NCBI GenBank assembly: GCA_000934385.1
Contig: KN880498.1
Location: forward strand, 49,904 to 113,903
Reading direction: 5' to 3'
DNA length: 64,000 bases
Source: Cylindrobasidium torrendii FP15055 ss-10
Taxonomy: Eukaryota > Basidiomycota > Agaricomycetes > Agaricales > Physalacriaceae
Positions within the stretch are counted from its first letter, which is position 1. Each line of letters begins with the position of its first letter. Positions 10,393 to 21,865 of this stretch are shown piece after piece. The position numbers and the translations under genes were made by a program. Below the pieces are notes generated by a model that had not been told where the DNA came from, did not search any database, and saw only the letters and a program-made list of their open reading frames with translations.

Positions 10393-12745
10393 ATGCTCCA
10401 TTCTACTGTTCGTGCATCCATTTACATTGGCAAGGGATTTGTACGGTCACTGACCTTGCATTATAGGATTTGACAATCGGGCATTACATCCTCGAGCGCC
10501 TGAAGCAGCTCGGTGTCAAGGTGCTCTCAACCTAAGCGGATTCGTTTGCCCAAGTAGAGATTCTGATGCGATTAGTAGACACTGTTTGGCGTGCCCGGTG
10601 ATTTCAATCTTGGATTTCTGGTCGGTCAGTCTCTCTGCGTCTGTGAACAAGCATCTAATGGGTCGCAGGACGTTGTCGAGAAGGACGCGGACATCGAGTG
10701 GGTCGGGAATTGGTAAGTATCGGGGTCGAGCATCTTCTATTTGCTGAGGCGCGTTTGCAGTAATGAATTAAACGCAGCGTACGCCGCAGATGGTTATGCT
10801 ATGGTAAAGCGACCTGGTGTCGGTGTACTCCTCACGACGTGCGCCAGTCTCTCGAAGAAGGTTGTATTGGATGGCTCATGTCCAGATCTTCAGCTACGGT
10901 GTCGGAGAGCTCTCAGCTTTGAACGGAATTTCAGGCTGTGCGCGTCTGATTGTTATTCTGATTGTCGAACACTTATTTTCATCCAGCCTTTGCCGAAATG
11001 TCCCCCGTCGTGCACATAGTAGGCGTCCCTAGCCGCGCTACGCTCAAGAACAAGCCCATGATCCACCATACTCTAGGAGATGGAAGGTATGCGTGCTAAG
11101 CTTTTCTTTGTGCCAGCTGCTGAATTATCCCGCAGACTCGACGTCTACGCGCAGGCAGCAAGACCATTCGTCGCGGCACAGACCATCCTGTCGGACGAAG
11201 AAACCGCCGTCGCCGAGATCGACCGCGTACTCACCGCCTGTGTAGCCTCAAGACGCCCCGTGTACCTCGGTATCCCTATTGACCTAGCCAAAGCCAAGAT
11301 CCCTGGCACTGGGGCACAGTCGCTTTCTACACCGCTTTCATCGAATATTTGGCATGTGAACGAGGACTTACACGAAGAAAAGCTTGTCGCAGACACGATT
11401 GCAAAGTTGATAAGGAAGAACTTGGACGGTGCTGCCGTGTTGGTGGATGCTTGTGCGGGACGCAAGGGCGCGAAAGCGGAAACCGTCGAGTTTGTCACGC
11501 GGACATGCCTTCCGGTGTATGCTACTTGCATGGGAAAGGGAGTCGTAGACGAAGGATATGAGCGGTACGGCGGGGTATGTTTATCATCTCAACTGTTGCT
11601 CAATGGCTAATGGTCGCTGCCAGATATATGTCGGCGCATTCAGTCGTCCAGAGGTGAGAGACGCTGTGGAGAACGCCAAGGTCGTTATCCATATCGGTGG
11701 GCTTCCAACGGATTTCAACACCGGGATATTCTCAGCGAAGCTTCCGGAGGGCCTAGTAGAGGCAAGTCTCCGCTTTGAGCTTCGAGTTACGGATGCTGAT
11801 CCCGGAGGTGTTACATAGTTACATTCGACATGGACCACCATTCTTGGTACCAAGTTCGATGGCGTCGGCATGAAGGGCCTTCTTCCCAAGTTGGCCAGTG
11901 CGCTCGAACCTTGTTCTTCTGATACGAGGATCAAGAGACCTCCGACTTTCAAGCCCGCTGTGACGCAGATAGTCGGAGACGACATTAAGCAGCGTTGGTT
12001 TTGGCCGCGCATGGCATCCTTCCTGCGGAATAAAGACATCGTCGTGACCGAGACAGGTACGAATTCAGGTTATGCTCTGTGAAGGCGCGAAACTTACGAT
12101 AGCTCACAGGGACATCTAGCTTTGGTATATTCGATGTGCCGTTCCCAGACGACACTATCACCGTTGCGCAAACGCTCTATGGAAGTATTGGTTACACCAT
12201 CGGTGCGACGCTCGGTGCTGCGACTGCTGGACGCGAGGAAGGTCGACGCACCATTCTGTTCGTTGGCGATGGAAGTCTGTACGTGATTTCTTAGGTCGTC
12301 GCAGAGAAATCGGCTGATCGTGCACCGACGCAGTCAAGTTGGCGTCCAGGAGCTGTCAACGATGATACGAACAGGAGTGAAGCCCATTATTTTTGTCCTT
12401 AATAATGCTGGCTACACAATCGAGCGATGTGTTATGAGTCCCGATAGGTCAGCCCTAACCGTTAATCGAACCTGGCGAGCTGAAGAGCTGGATTCGTGTA
12501 GCAAATTCCATGACATCCAAGACTGGCGGTGGACGTGTCTCCTTCAAGATCTTGGTGACCCAAATTCGGCTCAATCGAAATCTTACCAGGTGAGGACTAG
12601 GGACGAGTTATCATCTCTTCTCGACGACGACGAATTCTCCGCTGCAACGAGAATACAGCTTGTCGAGGTCTTAATGGACAAGTACGATGCGCCGGACTTA
12701 CTAGTGAATATTGCGAACGCGGTGGTCAGAACAAGCCACAAGTAA
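10393..12745 (+). CDS. Pyruvate decarboxylase (ThDP-dependent)
   Basis: Thirteen exons (10393-10407, 10467-10520, 10579-10620, 10669-10712, 10761-10838, 10894-10937, 10987-11086, 11136-11574, 11624-11761, 11819-12056, 12110-12278, 12334-12447, 12502-12745) give 572 aa, normal for the family. The enzyme converts pyruvate to acetaldehyde and CO2 in the cytosol. Visible motifs are LFGVPGDFNL, the catalytic-Glu segment WVGNCNELNAAYAADGYA, TTYGVGELSALNG, the double-His IHHTLGDGR, and the diphosphate/Mg motif GDGSL with NNAGYTIE further on. The intron after 11761 appears to use a GC donor. The last intron is 54 nt and a multiple of three, so retention would not be obvious from the frame. The 15-nt first exon is the least certain part. 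Confidence 0.9.
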
Positions 12746-13043
12746 AATGGTATCCGTAGCTCACAGATACATACTGCAACTGGAATTTCTTCATGCCTAC
12801 GCTCGCGATATCAAAACATAAATACAACTGAGCAATTTTTACTACGACTGCTTGCCACTATGAGCCTGAGTCTGTAAGGAAGAGTTCGAAGGCTTATGGA
12901 GAATTGCAATGAAGCACGAAAACGGACTGGGCTCACACTATGGGGTCTTCGGACTACATATCCTGATGCCATGTGGTTGGATAGAACATCGAATTGGGTG
13001 CTGGCTTTTCTTGGTCTAAACTAGGTGTAATCAACTTGAAGCA
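12746..13043. other. Spacer between PDC and tRNA
   Basis: No gene or element recognised. Confidence 0.4.
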
Positions 13044-13115
13044 TCGGATATGGTGTAGTGGCTAACATTATTGACTCTCACGCGATAGCCCGGGGTTCAA
13101 TTCCCCGTATCCAAA
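13044..13115 (+). tRNA. tRNA-Glu (CTC), mismatched copy
   Basis: This is a 72-nt cloverleaf with anticodon CTC in loop CTCTCAC, A box TGGTGTAGTGG and B box GGTTCAATTCC, followed by a T5 run at 13135-13139. Compared with the copy at 21866 it carries an A-G mismatch closing the anticodon stem (TTGA against GCGAT) and a C-A mismatch in the acceptor stem (TCGGATA against TATCCAA). The internal promoter boxes are intact. It may be a transcribed but unstable copy or a young pseudogene. Confidence 0.7.
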
Positions 13116-14195
13116 TCGTCCCAGTAGCTCTGTGTTTTTGACTTTCGTGCCCGCGGCCTACTCTGTGCACTGTTTTCCCATGAAACCTTCAGGAAGAGCC
13201 TCAGAGAGGCCCTTTACAGGGAAAGTTATATGTAAAGCCATACCCGTGACTTTTGTATGTGTAGAAATAAATTTGACAAACATTCTTCCACGCCGGGGCC
13301 GTCATGCAATTTTTTTGGGATCTCTGTACATGATACATCGTGATACCCGCACTGGCAACATGATAGTAAACGCAGTTCCACATGTTGCCTACTCGTACAT
13401 ACACGGACTTGGGAGCCGAAAGGGAGATGACGACGATATGAACTGAGCCTGTTTGTCGATGGGGCCCCGTTCCTTCTTCATAAGCGCTTTTCCTGCACCA
13501 ACACCCCTTTGTACATAACGCCGAGTGTATATGTTAGAGCCTGCGCTACTGTAAATACAGACCATGGAAATACAGAAGACATCACAAACACGAAGAAGGA
13601 ATCCAAATGGGGCAAGTGAGAGGCACCGTTTGAAGTTGGTGCCACTGGCGGTAGATGCCGCACAATGGGCGTACAGTCCAAAAGTGCCACCCTTGGCGCT
13701 TGTGAATTCAGTTGTATCTGGTATCTAACGAGTATGAGTGTATCTGGGAGGGGAGGTCTGAGATAAGGGCACCGTTAGCGGCCAGCAGAGTGTCGTTTTT
13801 GGAAACTGTGAGTCAAGAGGCCAGCCTGAGCCCTGCTGGACGCACACCATTACGACTGTAGCGCCCAGCGTGACCTTGGCGCTGGAGCTTGTGGGTTTGC
13901 GACGAACGCACCGAGGCAGCGTTTTGGGGCGCAGAGAGGGAGCACGCCCACGTGGTTCTTACCTGATTGGGGATGCGCGACTTTGTGGATGAGTGCGCAG
14001 CGCGCGGAAGGGAGAGCTGGACACGTTCCAGGGCTTGAGTGGATTTTTGGATGGTTGGTGTCAGTCGAACGAGGAAGCTGCCGGGAAACTGAGTGACTTG
14101 ATGGAGGAAGATTCCGCGCGGGATACGGAAGTCATGGGTACCTTTATCTCGATAACGTAGGCCCACAATCACCCCTCCGTCACCGCTCGAGTGGG
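13116..14195. other. Intergenic stretch upstream of metallothionein
   Basis: About 1.1 kb without a supported gene. A 119-codon minus-strand frame at 13813-14172 has no recognisable domain and lies in the GC-rich promoter region of the metallothionein gene. Confidence 0.4.
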
Positions 14196-14203
14196 TATAT
14201 AAG
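14196..14203 (+). promoter_or_regulatory. TATA box of metallothionein gene
   Basis: TATATAAG about 97 bp upstream of the metallothionein start. The following leader is C/T-rich. Confidence 0.6.
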
Positions 14204-14292
14204 GCTGGGTGAAAATAGCAAATTTCCTCAGTTCCCCAGCATCTCTACAGCTACCAGCTCTATTCTCACCACCCACAACTTCTCTAACCAAC

Positions 14293-14535
14293 ATGTTCAC
14301 TGTACGCTCTTCCCATCGTTGTCGACGAAGAACACTGTCTAACGCGCCTTATAGACCCCCATCAACCAGGCCTGCGCTAGCTGCACCTGCCAGTCGTGAG
14401 TACCGCACCTCTTTGCTCGCTGGAGCCCGCCTCCGCCTCTTTCCTCGCACGTTCTCTGTTGGCCATGACACTGACTTCCGGACTAGTTGCTCTTGCGCCG
14501 GAAACGACTGCAAGTGCGCCGACTGCAAGCACTAA
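14293..14535 (+). CDS. Metallothionein (32 aa, Cys-x-Cys type)
   Basis: Three exons (14293-14301, 14355-14395, 14487-14535) encode only 32 aa, so no long frame reveals the gene. Eight of the residues are cysteines at positions 10, 13, 15, 18, 20, 25, 27 and 30: C-x2-C-x-C-x2-C-x-C-x4-C-x-C-x2-C. There are no aromatic residues after residue 2, and the C-terminus is KH. This matches fungal copper metallothioneins, which bind Cu(I) in the cytosol through Cys-x-Cys pairs. The ATG follows a CAACC leader, all splice sites are canonical, and a TATA box lies about 97 bp upstream. Metal preference is inferred from the family, and metal-inducibility is expected but not shown. Confidence 0.88.
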   Translation: MFTVRSSHRCRRRTLSNAPYRPPSTRPALAAPASREYRTSLLAGARLRLFPRTFSVGHDTDFRTSCSCAGNDCKCADCKH

Positions 14536-14969
14536 ATGCACCGTCGTGCAGCTCGCCAGCGCCTAGCTCTCAAGCTCACCGCTAGCCTGGCACAACACTA
14601 TCCTTCATTCACCCTACCCTTTCGATGCGCAGAGAAGAGTACGAGGAAGCTTGTATGAATAGGATGTAGCAGACTGTATGCAGCGTGGATGAATTGATTG
14701 ACTGTATAATGTGTAACAAACATTGCGTGAACAAGGTCGTTCGACAATGTGGGCCAATAAGTTTCGCGAAGGAGGAGAGGATGGAGATGCTCGGTCGGAC
14801 CATCGGCAGCGTGAATGGATTTGACGAACGTTTATATGGGCCAGTGGGTCTACGCTTAGCAGAGTGCCAGAAGTGCATCACAAGTAGTCCAGAAGTCGCG
14901 GTACCCCACAGCCATATTTACATTGGGACGGAGGGATGATGTGTCCGTAGTCCGTGCATTAAACCCAAA
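14536..14969. other. Spacer
   Basis: 3' flanks of the metallothionein and p24 genes, which converge here. No gene seen. Confidence 0.4.
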
Positions 14970-15770
14970 CTAATCAATAAGATACTTTCTCTTAAAAAAT
15001 GCGCGTAGATGAAGTATTTGCCATGTCCCGAGGCCAGCGAGGGAAAAGATAGTGAACCAGGCAAAGTTGGTCACTCGTGAATTCGTGGAGGCTGCGGATG
15101 GGTTAGCGAATGCCATGCGTAGGAGGGAAGACGCACTGTTCGTGTCGGTGAAGCGCTCTTCTCGCTTCTTAAGGTAGCCCATCTGCTCCACAATCTCCTT
15201 CGTGAGACCTTCAAGCTTGCGCATTTCAGTCTCGAGCCCGGAGAGCGACTCCTGGTTCGCAATGGCATTATAGTCAACCGCGTCTGCGCCAATATCCACG
15301 TCGAGGTCAATTATTCGCGAGTGCTTGCCGGTGTCTGATTTGATATCTGCATGATGTTAGCAGGTGTAGGGATGGTTAGACTGTCGCGCACCTTTGTTGA
15401 GGTAATTTCTAAAGCACACGCCGACCTCTCCGTCTGAATGGGTTGTGATCGCGAGGCGCGTCTCACCGCGAATGTCCCGTTTGTTGAGGTAAACATTGCG
15501 GCTGTCGGTGCCATAACCTATTGCGCCGTCACTGCCGCTGCCCTCATCTTCCCCGCTTTCGTCTCCGCGCGAGTTGGCCACGATCTCAATGTCCACCTGT
15601 TGTCGGTCTCCGTTCACGACGGCCACGTTTGCAGTTACAATGACTAGCGAATTCTTGTGGGCAGGGTTCCATATGCATTTTGGCGGTGGGTACCGTGTCG
15701 CTGTGAGCGAAAATTTGACGGCCGACGCTGAAGAGACGAGCAGGAACGCCAATAGAAATCGGGCAAACAT
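14970..15770 (-). CDS. p24 family cargo receptor (Erv25/Emp24-like)
   Basis: Two exons (15770-15392 and 15346-14970) encode 251 aa. An N-terminal signal peptide (MFARFLLAFLLVSSASAVKF) leads into a GOLD-type lumenal domain. This is followed by a coiled-coil stretch (SGLETEMRKLEGLTKEIVEQ), one transmembrane helix (FAWFTIFSLAGLGTWQILHL) and a short cytosolic tail RAFFKRKYLID. The FF and KRK elements are the classic COPII/COPI sorting signals. p24 proteins cycle between ER and Golgi and help package GPI-anchored cargo. An acidic insert (GDESGEDEGSGSDG) interrupts the GOLD domain. Start at 15770 gives a clean signal peptide; an upstream in-frame Met at 15827 exists. Confidence 0.87.
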
Positions 15771-15966
15771 CGTCGCGCGGAGGAAGGGAGTATTTGGCCG
15801 TATTATGTTAAGCCTGCCGGTATGCAAAGTGGCGCAAATTCCTTAAAAGTGTGACGCATGGAGTCCGATCGCCCGCCCGCCTCTTTCCCTTGATCCTCCA
15901 TCACCCGCATTCCCCTCGACCGAACCAAAAAACACTACAATCTATTTCATCTTTCATTTATCAAAT

Positions 15967-17216
15967 ATGGCTCGCACGCATCCCAACTCGCTGCTCCCAT
16001 TCGAATCCCACAGGCCCGAGCTGCTCGCCATCGTCCACCGTGGCATCAGCCGCGACATGATTGAGCACGTCGCCCTCGCCGCCGCCAAGTGCGTCGCCGT
16101 CCACTCGGCACCGCCGTTGACCGTCGCCCCGCTGCCGCTGGTTTCCTTTATTTTCAACATCCTCCGCAATTGCAACGTCTCCACGCCGTCATTGCTTGTC
16201 ACGCTCATCTACCTCGACCGCCTGAGGATAAAGATGTCGCGTATAGACCAAGGCGGGTGTTTTCTGTCTTGTCATTCCCGCCAGCTGACTGGCTATCTCC
16301 AGCGTCGTCCACAGCGATGTACCGCGTCTTCTTCGCCGCTTTGATCGTCAGCTGCAAGTACTTGAACGATTCGTCACCAAAGAATTCGCACTGGGCTTCC
16401 TACGCACAGAAGCAGTTTCCTGTCGCCGAGATCAACCTCATGGAACGCCAGCTCCTGCATCTCCTCGATTTCGACCTCCGCTTCTCCGAGGACGACGCCT
16501 GTAGGTACTTCGCCCCGTTCATGGGTGCTGTCCATACTCGTGCCTCTGCTGTCGACAAGGTCGCCAAGGCCAGCAAGATTCGTGCTCAACAACAGAAAGC
16601 TGAACCTTCTGCCGATGTCGTCTCGAGTGTCTGCAACCTCGCCAAGCGACTCTCTCGTGCTCAGCTTCGACCGGAAACTCCGCCGTCTCCTCGCGCCCTG
16701 AGCTCGTGCTCGTCGTCCTCTTCGTCTTCTGATGTCGGCTCGCTTCTGGAAGATAACGGCTCCTCGTCTGGTTCTTCATCTGGGTGGACATCCGAATCCG
16801 AATCTGAGTCTGAAGACAATGCTCGTGTGTACTCGGATACTTCGGACGAGCTCTACTACCAGGCGTTGCCCCATAGTATCTCCAACGCAAAGAAGCCGTT
16901 CATCCTGCGACCAACTGCTGCAGTCCACCGCCAGCGCACGCGCAAGGCGTCAGACACTTCGTCCGTCTGCACCGTCACTGCTCGCTCGCCGCCGGCGTCA
17001 ACCTCGCTCTCTAGTCTCCACCACCGTCGGCCATCTAAACCGATCTCAGCAAGCACTACCCTGCCATTGAGCACGTCTGGAGGATTCTTAAGCCGGATGT
17101 GGGGCGCGGCCAAGCAGAGCAGTGATGCTGACATCAGTGGGTCGTTGAAGCGTCTGGTACTGGTGTCGTCCCGGTCGACGACAACCCAGCGGACTGGCGG
17201 AGACTTCAACGTCTAG
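15967..17216 (+). CDS. PHO80/PCL-type cyclin
   Basis: Exons 15967-16240 and 16303-17216 encode 395 aa. Residues about 20-175 form a cyclin box of the Pho80/Pcl type: FIFNILRNCNVSTPSLLVTL, then the characteristic YRVFFAALIVSCKYLNDSSP and then HWASYAQKQFPVAEINLMER. Such cyclins activate Pho85-like kinases in phosphate sensing, polarity or G1. The C-terminal half is Ser/Thr-rich and probably disordered (a SSSSSSDVGSLL run, acidic SESESEDN), likely a phospho-regulated tail. The intron boundary was chosen with a GTATAG donor because it alone restores the cyclin frame across the junction. Partner kinase is not in the window. Confidence 0.85.
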
Positions 17217-17947
17217 ATGCGACACTACAGCGTGCATATATACCCCCGGAGGAATCTCAAAAGGTAAACATCCCATATCACTTCATTGTCATCACAAGGT
17301 GCTCTATGGACAAGGATTACTACGCTTCGGTTTTGGACTTTTGGGATACCCGCTGGCTTTGATTTTATACCATTGCACATTGCTATCCATACCCTTTCGC
17401 ATTGCTATCTACATCATTATTCCATCCTGTATACTATTCCGCACATCGCTATCCCCACATCGCTATTCCCTGTACTACCTGGACTTGACGCCTACATAAT
17501 TGGTTTGTCGGCGTTGCGTCCCGCCTTGTTACTACTACGCACGTCTTGAGGACTACTGTACTACTTACTCTACCACCTCGGACGCCTGAAATGTTAAAGT
17601 ACGCCTTGGATGTGATTACATGTTTGGAACCGACCCGTTTGGATTGAGCTTAGTTCATTCGATTGCAAGTGCTCAAAATGATAGTATGCTACAGTTCAAT
17701 TGGTTAGCATGATTGACCCCGTTCGTTGTTTCCGCAGGCATCCTGGTGGTCGGCGCAAGGATGGCTACCAACTACCATGGTTCAGTCCATTCAATGCCCC
17801 GTGATACCTAACTGTACGCTGATAGTTACATGGTAAGCTGATGCGGACATAGTCCGTGGCCACGTGCTTCATTGTTCTTACAAATCCGTTCTGTGGTTGA
17901 TACGGAGGATACCCGCCAAGTTATAGTAATGAGAGCACTACGCGAAA
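17217..17947. other. Intergenic stretch
   Basis: About 0.7 kb, AT-rich, with several near-repeats of the type CATTGCTATCC at 17360-17470. No gene recognised. Confidence 0.4.
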
Positions 17948-17953
17948 TATAAA
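17948..17953 (+). promoter_or_regulatory. TATA box of DJ-1-like gene
   Basis: TATAAA about 57 bp upstream of the start at 18005. Confidence 0.5.
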
Positions 17954-18004
17954 GGGTACCAGATTCAACGATTGAATACATCACTTCTTACCTCACAGTC
18001 TACC

Positions 18005-18806
18005 ATGTCTACTCAGCCATCTATCCTCTTCGTCTTTGACACTTCTGCATCCAAGGGAACAAACGGTGCACCCATTGGTTGGTGGCTCTCTGAAGCCTCA
18101 CATCCGTACTATACATTTGCGCCTCACCTCAACATCACCTTCGCATCCCTTGCTGGCCCAAACCCGCCTGTCGACGCTGGGTCTGTCGAGCTTTCCACGG
18201 ACGACGCCTCAGTGCGGTTCCTCAAGGACCCCGTCGTTCAAGAAAAGTTGTCTACTGCGTCAAATCTCAGTGACATCAACAGTGCCGATTTTGACGCCAT
18301 CTTTTATGTTGGGGGGCATGGACCTGTGGTTGACCTCCCGGAGGACGAGGTGAATATCCGGCTTGCGGGGGAGTTTTGGAGGGCGGGGAAGGTCACGGCG
18401 GCTGTGTGCCATGGGCCTGCGTATGTTCTTTCCTTCAGCTTCAATCTTTGTTTTTCGCATATTCTGACGTTTTACAGTGCTTTGGCCAATGTCGTCAACG
18501 CCGCTGGAAAGTCCATCTTTGACGGACGTGCGTTCACCGCTCTTTCCAACGCCGAGGAAACTCTCTTGGATGGGTTCGTGGTACGTCCTTCCTATATCTC
18601 TTCTTGTCTTGTTCTGTAGTGTTAACGTGGGACAGAAAATACCGTGGTCGGTCGAAGACAAACTCACCTCGAAGGGAGGCAAGTTTGAGGCGACGGACCC
18701 GTTCCAGGCTAAGGTTGTTGTGGATGGGAATCTTTACACGGGTCAGAACCCGGCGTCTGCTGGGCCACTTGCGCAGGCTGTTCTCCAGGCATTGCGAAAG
18801 AAGTAG
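18005..18806 (+). CDS. DJ-1/PfpI family protein (Hsp31-like class I glutamine amidotransferase fold)
   Basis: Exons 18005-18420, 18478-18580 and 18636-18806 encode 229 aa. The protein has the Hsp31/DJ-1 order: an N-terminal ILFVFDTSASKG strand, a GGHGPVVDLP loop, the nucleophile elbow AAVCHGPAAL with Cys135, and a C-terminal LYTGQNPASAGPLA segment that is typical of the Hsp31 subgroup. These proteins act as glyoxalase III (methylglyoxal to lactate) and stress chaperones in the cytosol. The ATG at 18005 gives the expected short N-terminus; no upstream extension is needed. Confidence 0.92.
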
Positions 18807-19090
18807 TTGGAGATAGGTAGCTGTTGGCAGCAATGACATCGAGCGGCAGTTGCCGACACGAATCGGCATTGCATATTTTGAAATTTTAATTATAATAATG
18901 CTCATGGCCTGGCACGTACACGTTCGACACTCATGCATCATGCGTTATTGGACGTCAAACTGAGCCTTCCCCTCAGCGACTCCGTTCCCGGAAAGCGCCC
19001 AGTTCCCTTGAAGTTTATGCGAGAAAGACATGGGTTTAAATAATCTCGATGAAACATGGCATTACTAGGGTGGATTGCACTAATCGACCT

Positions 19091-19963
19091 CTACTGCCTT
19101 GCAGGAATCTGCTCTTGAATCCACTCTCCCAAAACCTCCGGGTTTCTCGTTTGGATGTAAATAGAACCCGGCCCAACGAACCTGCAGACCAATCCTTCGT
19201 CGGTGTGCGAGCCAGACAGGAAACCACCGGCCTGAATGCGCTCGACCTTGTACTTGGCTGTCCATGCGACGAGGTGACCGTTGTCGACGATCCACTCTTC
19301 GCCGGGGCGCAGGTGCTTCTGCACAATGGCGCCCAGGGACTGGACGAAGACGATACCCTGGCCGGAAACGTTGTACACAAACAGACCCTCGCCCGAGACT
19401 GCACATCCAGTCAGTACGCCGTTGTGATTGGCCTATAGAGTAGGAAGCTCACAAAGTGCCTTTCCGAGTCCCTGAGACTTCGTCGAACGTGTGACGCCCA
19501 TTGTGCATGCCAAAAACGCGTCTTTGCCGATACTCCACTCGGCCGACCCGTCGAGGTTGATGGGCACGACGTCGCCCCATACGTCCGGCGCGAGCATCAC
19601 CTCGCCCGGCCCACTGAAGATAGACTCGCTCATCTCGCCGCCTGCAATCATCTTCTTGAAGCTGAACTTCATCTGGTCGAAGGGGTCAGTCTCAGCGCAC
19701 AGACGAGTTTAAAAGAGGTGCAGTACCTTTCCTTTGATAGTGACGGTGCCCTCCATGGCCACCATGCTGCCTGGTTTCCCTTTGATCTGGTACTCCGGTG
19801 CAAGGCGCACTGAGAGCAGGCTGTTGCTGTCGCGGTGGTCGACGCGGAATTGCATGCCCTCGAAGGCGCCCGTCGTGTCGATAATGGCACCGCCGCTAGC
19901 GCCCGCCGCGGGCGGTCCAGAGCGAGAAGGGGCGAAACCTGGCATGGGCATTTGGTGCGACAT
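19091..19963 (-). CDS. AIM24 / TRAP-like (DUF124) family protein
   Basis: Exons 19963-19727, 19672-19453 and 19398-19091 encode 254 aa. The protein shows the AIM24-family layout: MQFRVDHRDSNSLLSVRL, SMVAMEGTVTIKGK, a GEVMLAPDVWGDVVPINLDG strand set, and a C-terminal GLFVYNVSGQGIVFVQSLGA and then GEEWIVDNGHLVAW. Yeast Aim24 is a mitochondrial inner-membrane protein linked to MICOS, while other members are cytosolic; the N-terminus here (Pro/Met-rich) is not a clear presequence. Exact role unknown. A TTATATA element at about 20051-20057 on the opposite strand is the likely TATA box. Confidence 0.88.
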
Positions 19964-20057
19964 TGTCGTGATTGTTGCGTGTATTCGTCGAGTAGTGTCG
20001 AGTAAAAAGGAGGCGAGGGGATGATGGTGAAGCTCGAAAGTGAGACTGCCCTTTATA

Positions 20058-21048
20058 TACCTTCAGCGCTCCTCACAGCCCAATGACAGAAATCAACATG
20101 AAACTCCAAGACAAGTGAGCGTCAAGCATGCGCCCGGATAAAATCGTCGAAAGCTGTGCACTACTTAGCACCAGAATGTTCAAAGCATGTTCATCGGTGA
20201 ACATCTGAGTGATATGAGACTCTGCGTCGTGCTTCTATAAACGTATTCCCCACCGCTGTTGCGTAGAACAAGCGTTTGAGCACGCCGAGAGAGCCTTGAA
20301 CTGACAAAAATGTCATTTTTTGAGTCGACTGTTGAGTGCTGTGCGCCCCTCCTCACGAATGTCAGGCGCGAGCGCACCGGGCGGTGCATAACACAGCATC
20401 GCACTCCTAGTTACGCCTCCGACCTTGCCACTGGTGACAGTACCCACCATGCTAAGTGAGCAACAACCATCCTGCAATATTCACACCTTGGGGCTACTCG
20501 TTGGAGTCGGCACTGTTTCCTGACCGACAGAAGCACAACAGTAAACGCCCGACCGTCGGTTGGCTCAGCGCTCTACAAATTTTACCTGCTCACCCGACGG
20601 TATGAAATCCACTGGAGACCCACCTGCATCTGCTGCATTTCATAAGTGGATAAATCAACTATAGTCGCCTCTGTCATCGGTTATTGTCTCGCTGAGTTCG
20701 TACGACGTAGAAGCATGTAGAGTTCGGACGGATTCCGCAGGGACGTCAACAAGCGGGACGAACGGGCGGAAATTGAGAGCGAGGCTGAGTTGAGACTACC
20801 GGCACGAGTCCACTATGCACTTAGCAAGAGGCATATGAGGAGCCCTGCCGCAATGCCGAGCCTCCGACGGCATTGTCGTTGCATTATCATGTGACCGCGC
20901 CACACATGTCTATGAACCCGTTCGGATTCCCATGTCTTATTGATGCGGAATATAATTGTAGTGCGAGTTGGAGTCCGTATTCTCCAGTCATTCAGGTTTT
21001 CTTTCAAAAACTCACAGCCGTGAGACTCAATAATAAGATTGAAGACTT
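20058..21048. other. Intergenic stretch
   Basis: About 1 kb between two minus-strand genes. No gene, RNA or repeat recognised. Confidence 0.4.
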
Positions 21049-21756
21049 TTAGGATACATACAATCTTTCCTGCTCGATATACTCCGCTATAGACGGGGGT
21101 ACCATTCTTCGCCAGTCCCCCGACTCCTTCCTCGCCTTGCGAACAGCACTACTGGATATCTCCGCCATCTCAGCATCAATAGGAACTTCCTCTACGCAAC
21201 TCGGCGGAATACCATGCTCCTTCAGAAACAGCGAAATGAACGTGAGAAGATCCTGTTTCTCGTTCTCCTGATTTGGATTCTCTTGGGCTGGACGATGCGC
21301 AAAGACCACTCTGGCTTGGTCCTCGAGGAAGAACGTCCTCAAGACGGGACCCATGGTGTCGTTCGGGTAGTATCTTGGCGCGAAGAAGCGTACGAGAGTA
21401 TCCCAGCCCATAATCCATGTCGCGCCCTTTAACTCTGGCGCACAACGGGCCTTGTCCGCGAACGTTGCACGGTCGATAAGCGCAACTGCTGCCCCAAAGG
21501 AAGACGACGATGGCGAGGAAGAAGGCAAGAAATGCGGAGGTTGTAACGATTGAGAAAGCAGTTGCATCATCTCTGTACGCTGTGGGAATGCCCCAGGTTG
21601 TGGTTTCTTGTCCGCATTGGCAGTGCTTAAAAGCAAAAGCTTGTTGTGGCCTGGAGGTGCAAGAGCATGAAGGAGTGCTCGATGGGCAATGGTTGGAGGG
21701 TTGAAGGATGAATCTAGAATGAGATACGGGCCTGGCAGGCGGTGGACAAAGTTCAT
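21049..21756 (-). CDS. Nicotinamide-nucleotide adenylyltransferase-like protein (POF1 type)
   Basis: A single exon encodes 235 aa. It has the nucleotidyltransferase fold signature: an N-terminal YLILDSSFNPPTIAHRALL (the phosphate-binding loop, with SFNPPTIAH in place of the usual T/HxGH), LLLLSTANADKK, a central TWIMGWDTLVRFFAPRYY, and the ISSSAVRKA motif near the C-terminus matching ISSTxxR. The reaction would be NMN plus ATP to NAD plus PPi. Yeast Pof1 belongs to this group and has been linked to ER protein quality control and filamentation. Start chosen at the first Met of the open frame. Confidence 0.87.
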   Translation of the reverse strand: MNFVHRLPGPYLILDSSFNPPTIAHRALLHALAPPGHNKLLLLSTANADKKPQPGAFPQRTEMMQLLSQSLQPPHFLPSSSPSSSSFGAAVALIDRATFADKARCAPELKGATWIMGWDTLVRFFAPRYYPNDTMGPVLRTFFLEDQARVVFAHRPAQENPNQENEKQDLLTFISLFLKEHGIPPSCVEEVPIDAEMAEISSSAVRKARKESGDWRRMVPPSIAEYIEQERLYVS

Positions 21757-21865
21757 GCCTGAGAGTTGCTTCAGAATCAGTGTGTGGGAGCGCGATCAAA
21801 TTTGCATTGGTTGACTCTGGCCAACGGAGGGCACTTCATAATGCACATGCAAAAGCTACCTTGTA

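Noticed and set aside
13813..14172. 119-codon minus-strand frame upstream of metallothionein
   Set aside because: Lies in GC-rich promoter DNA, no domain, no paralogue in the window.
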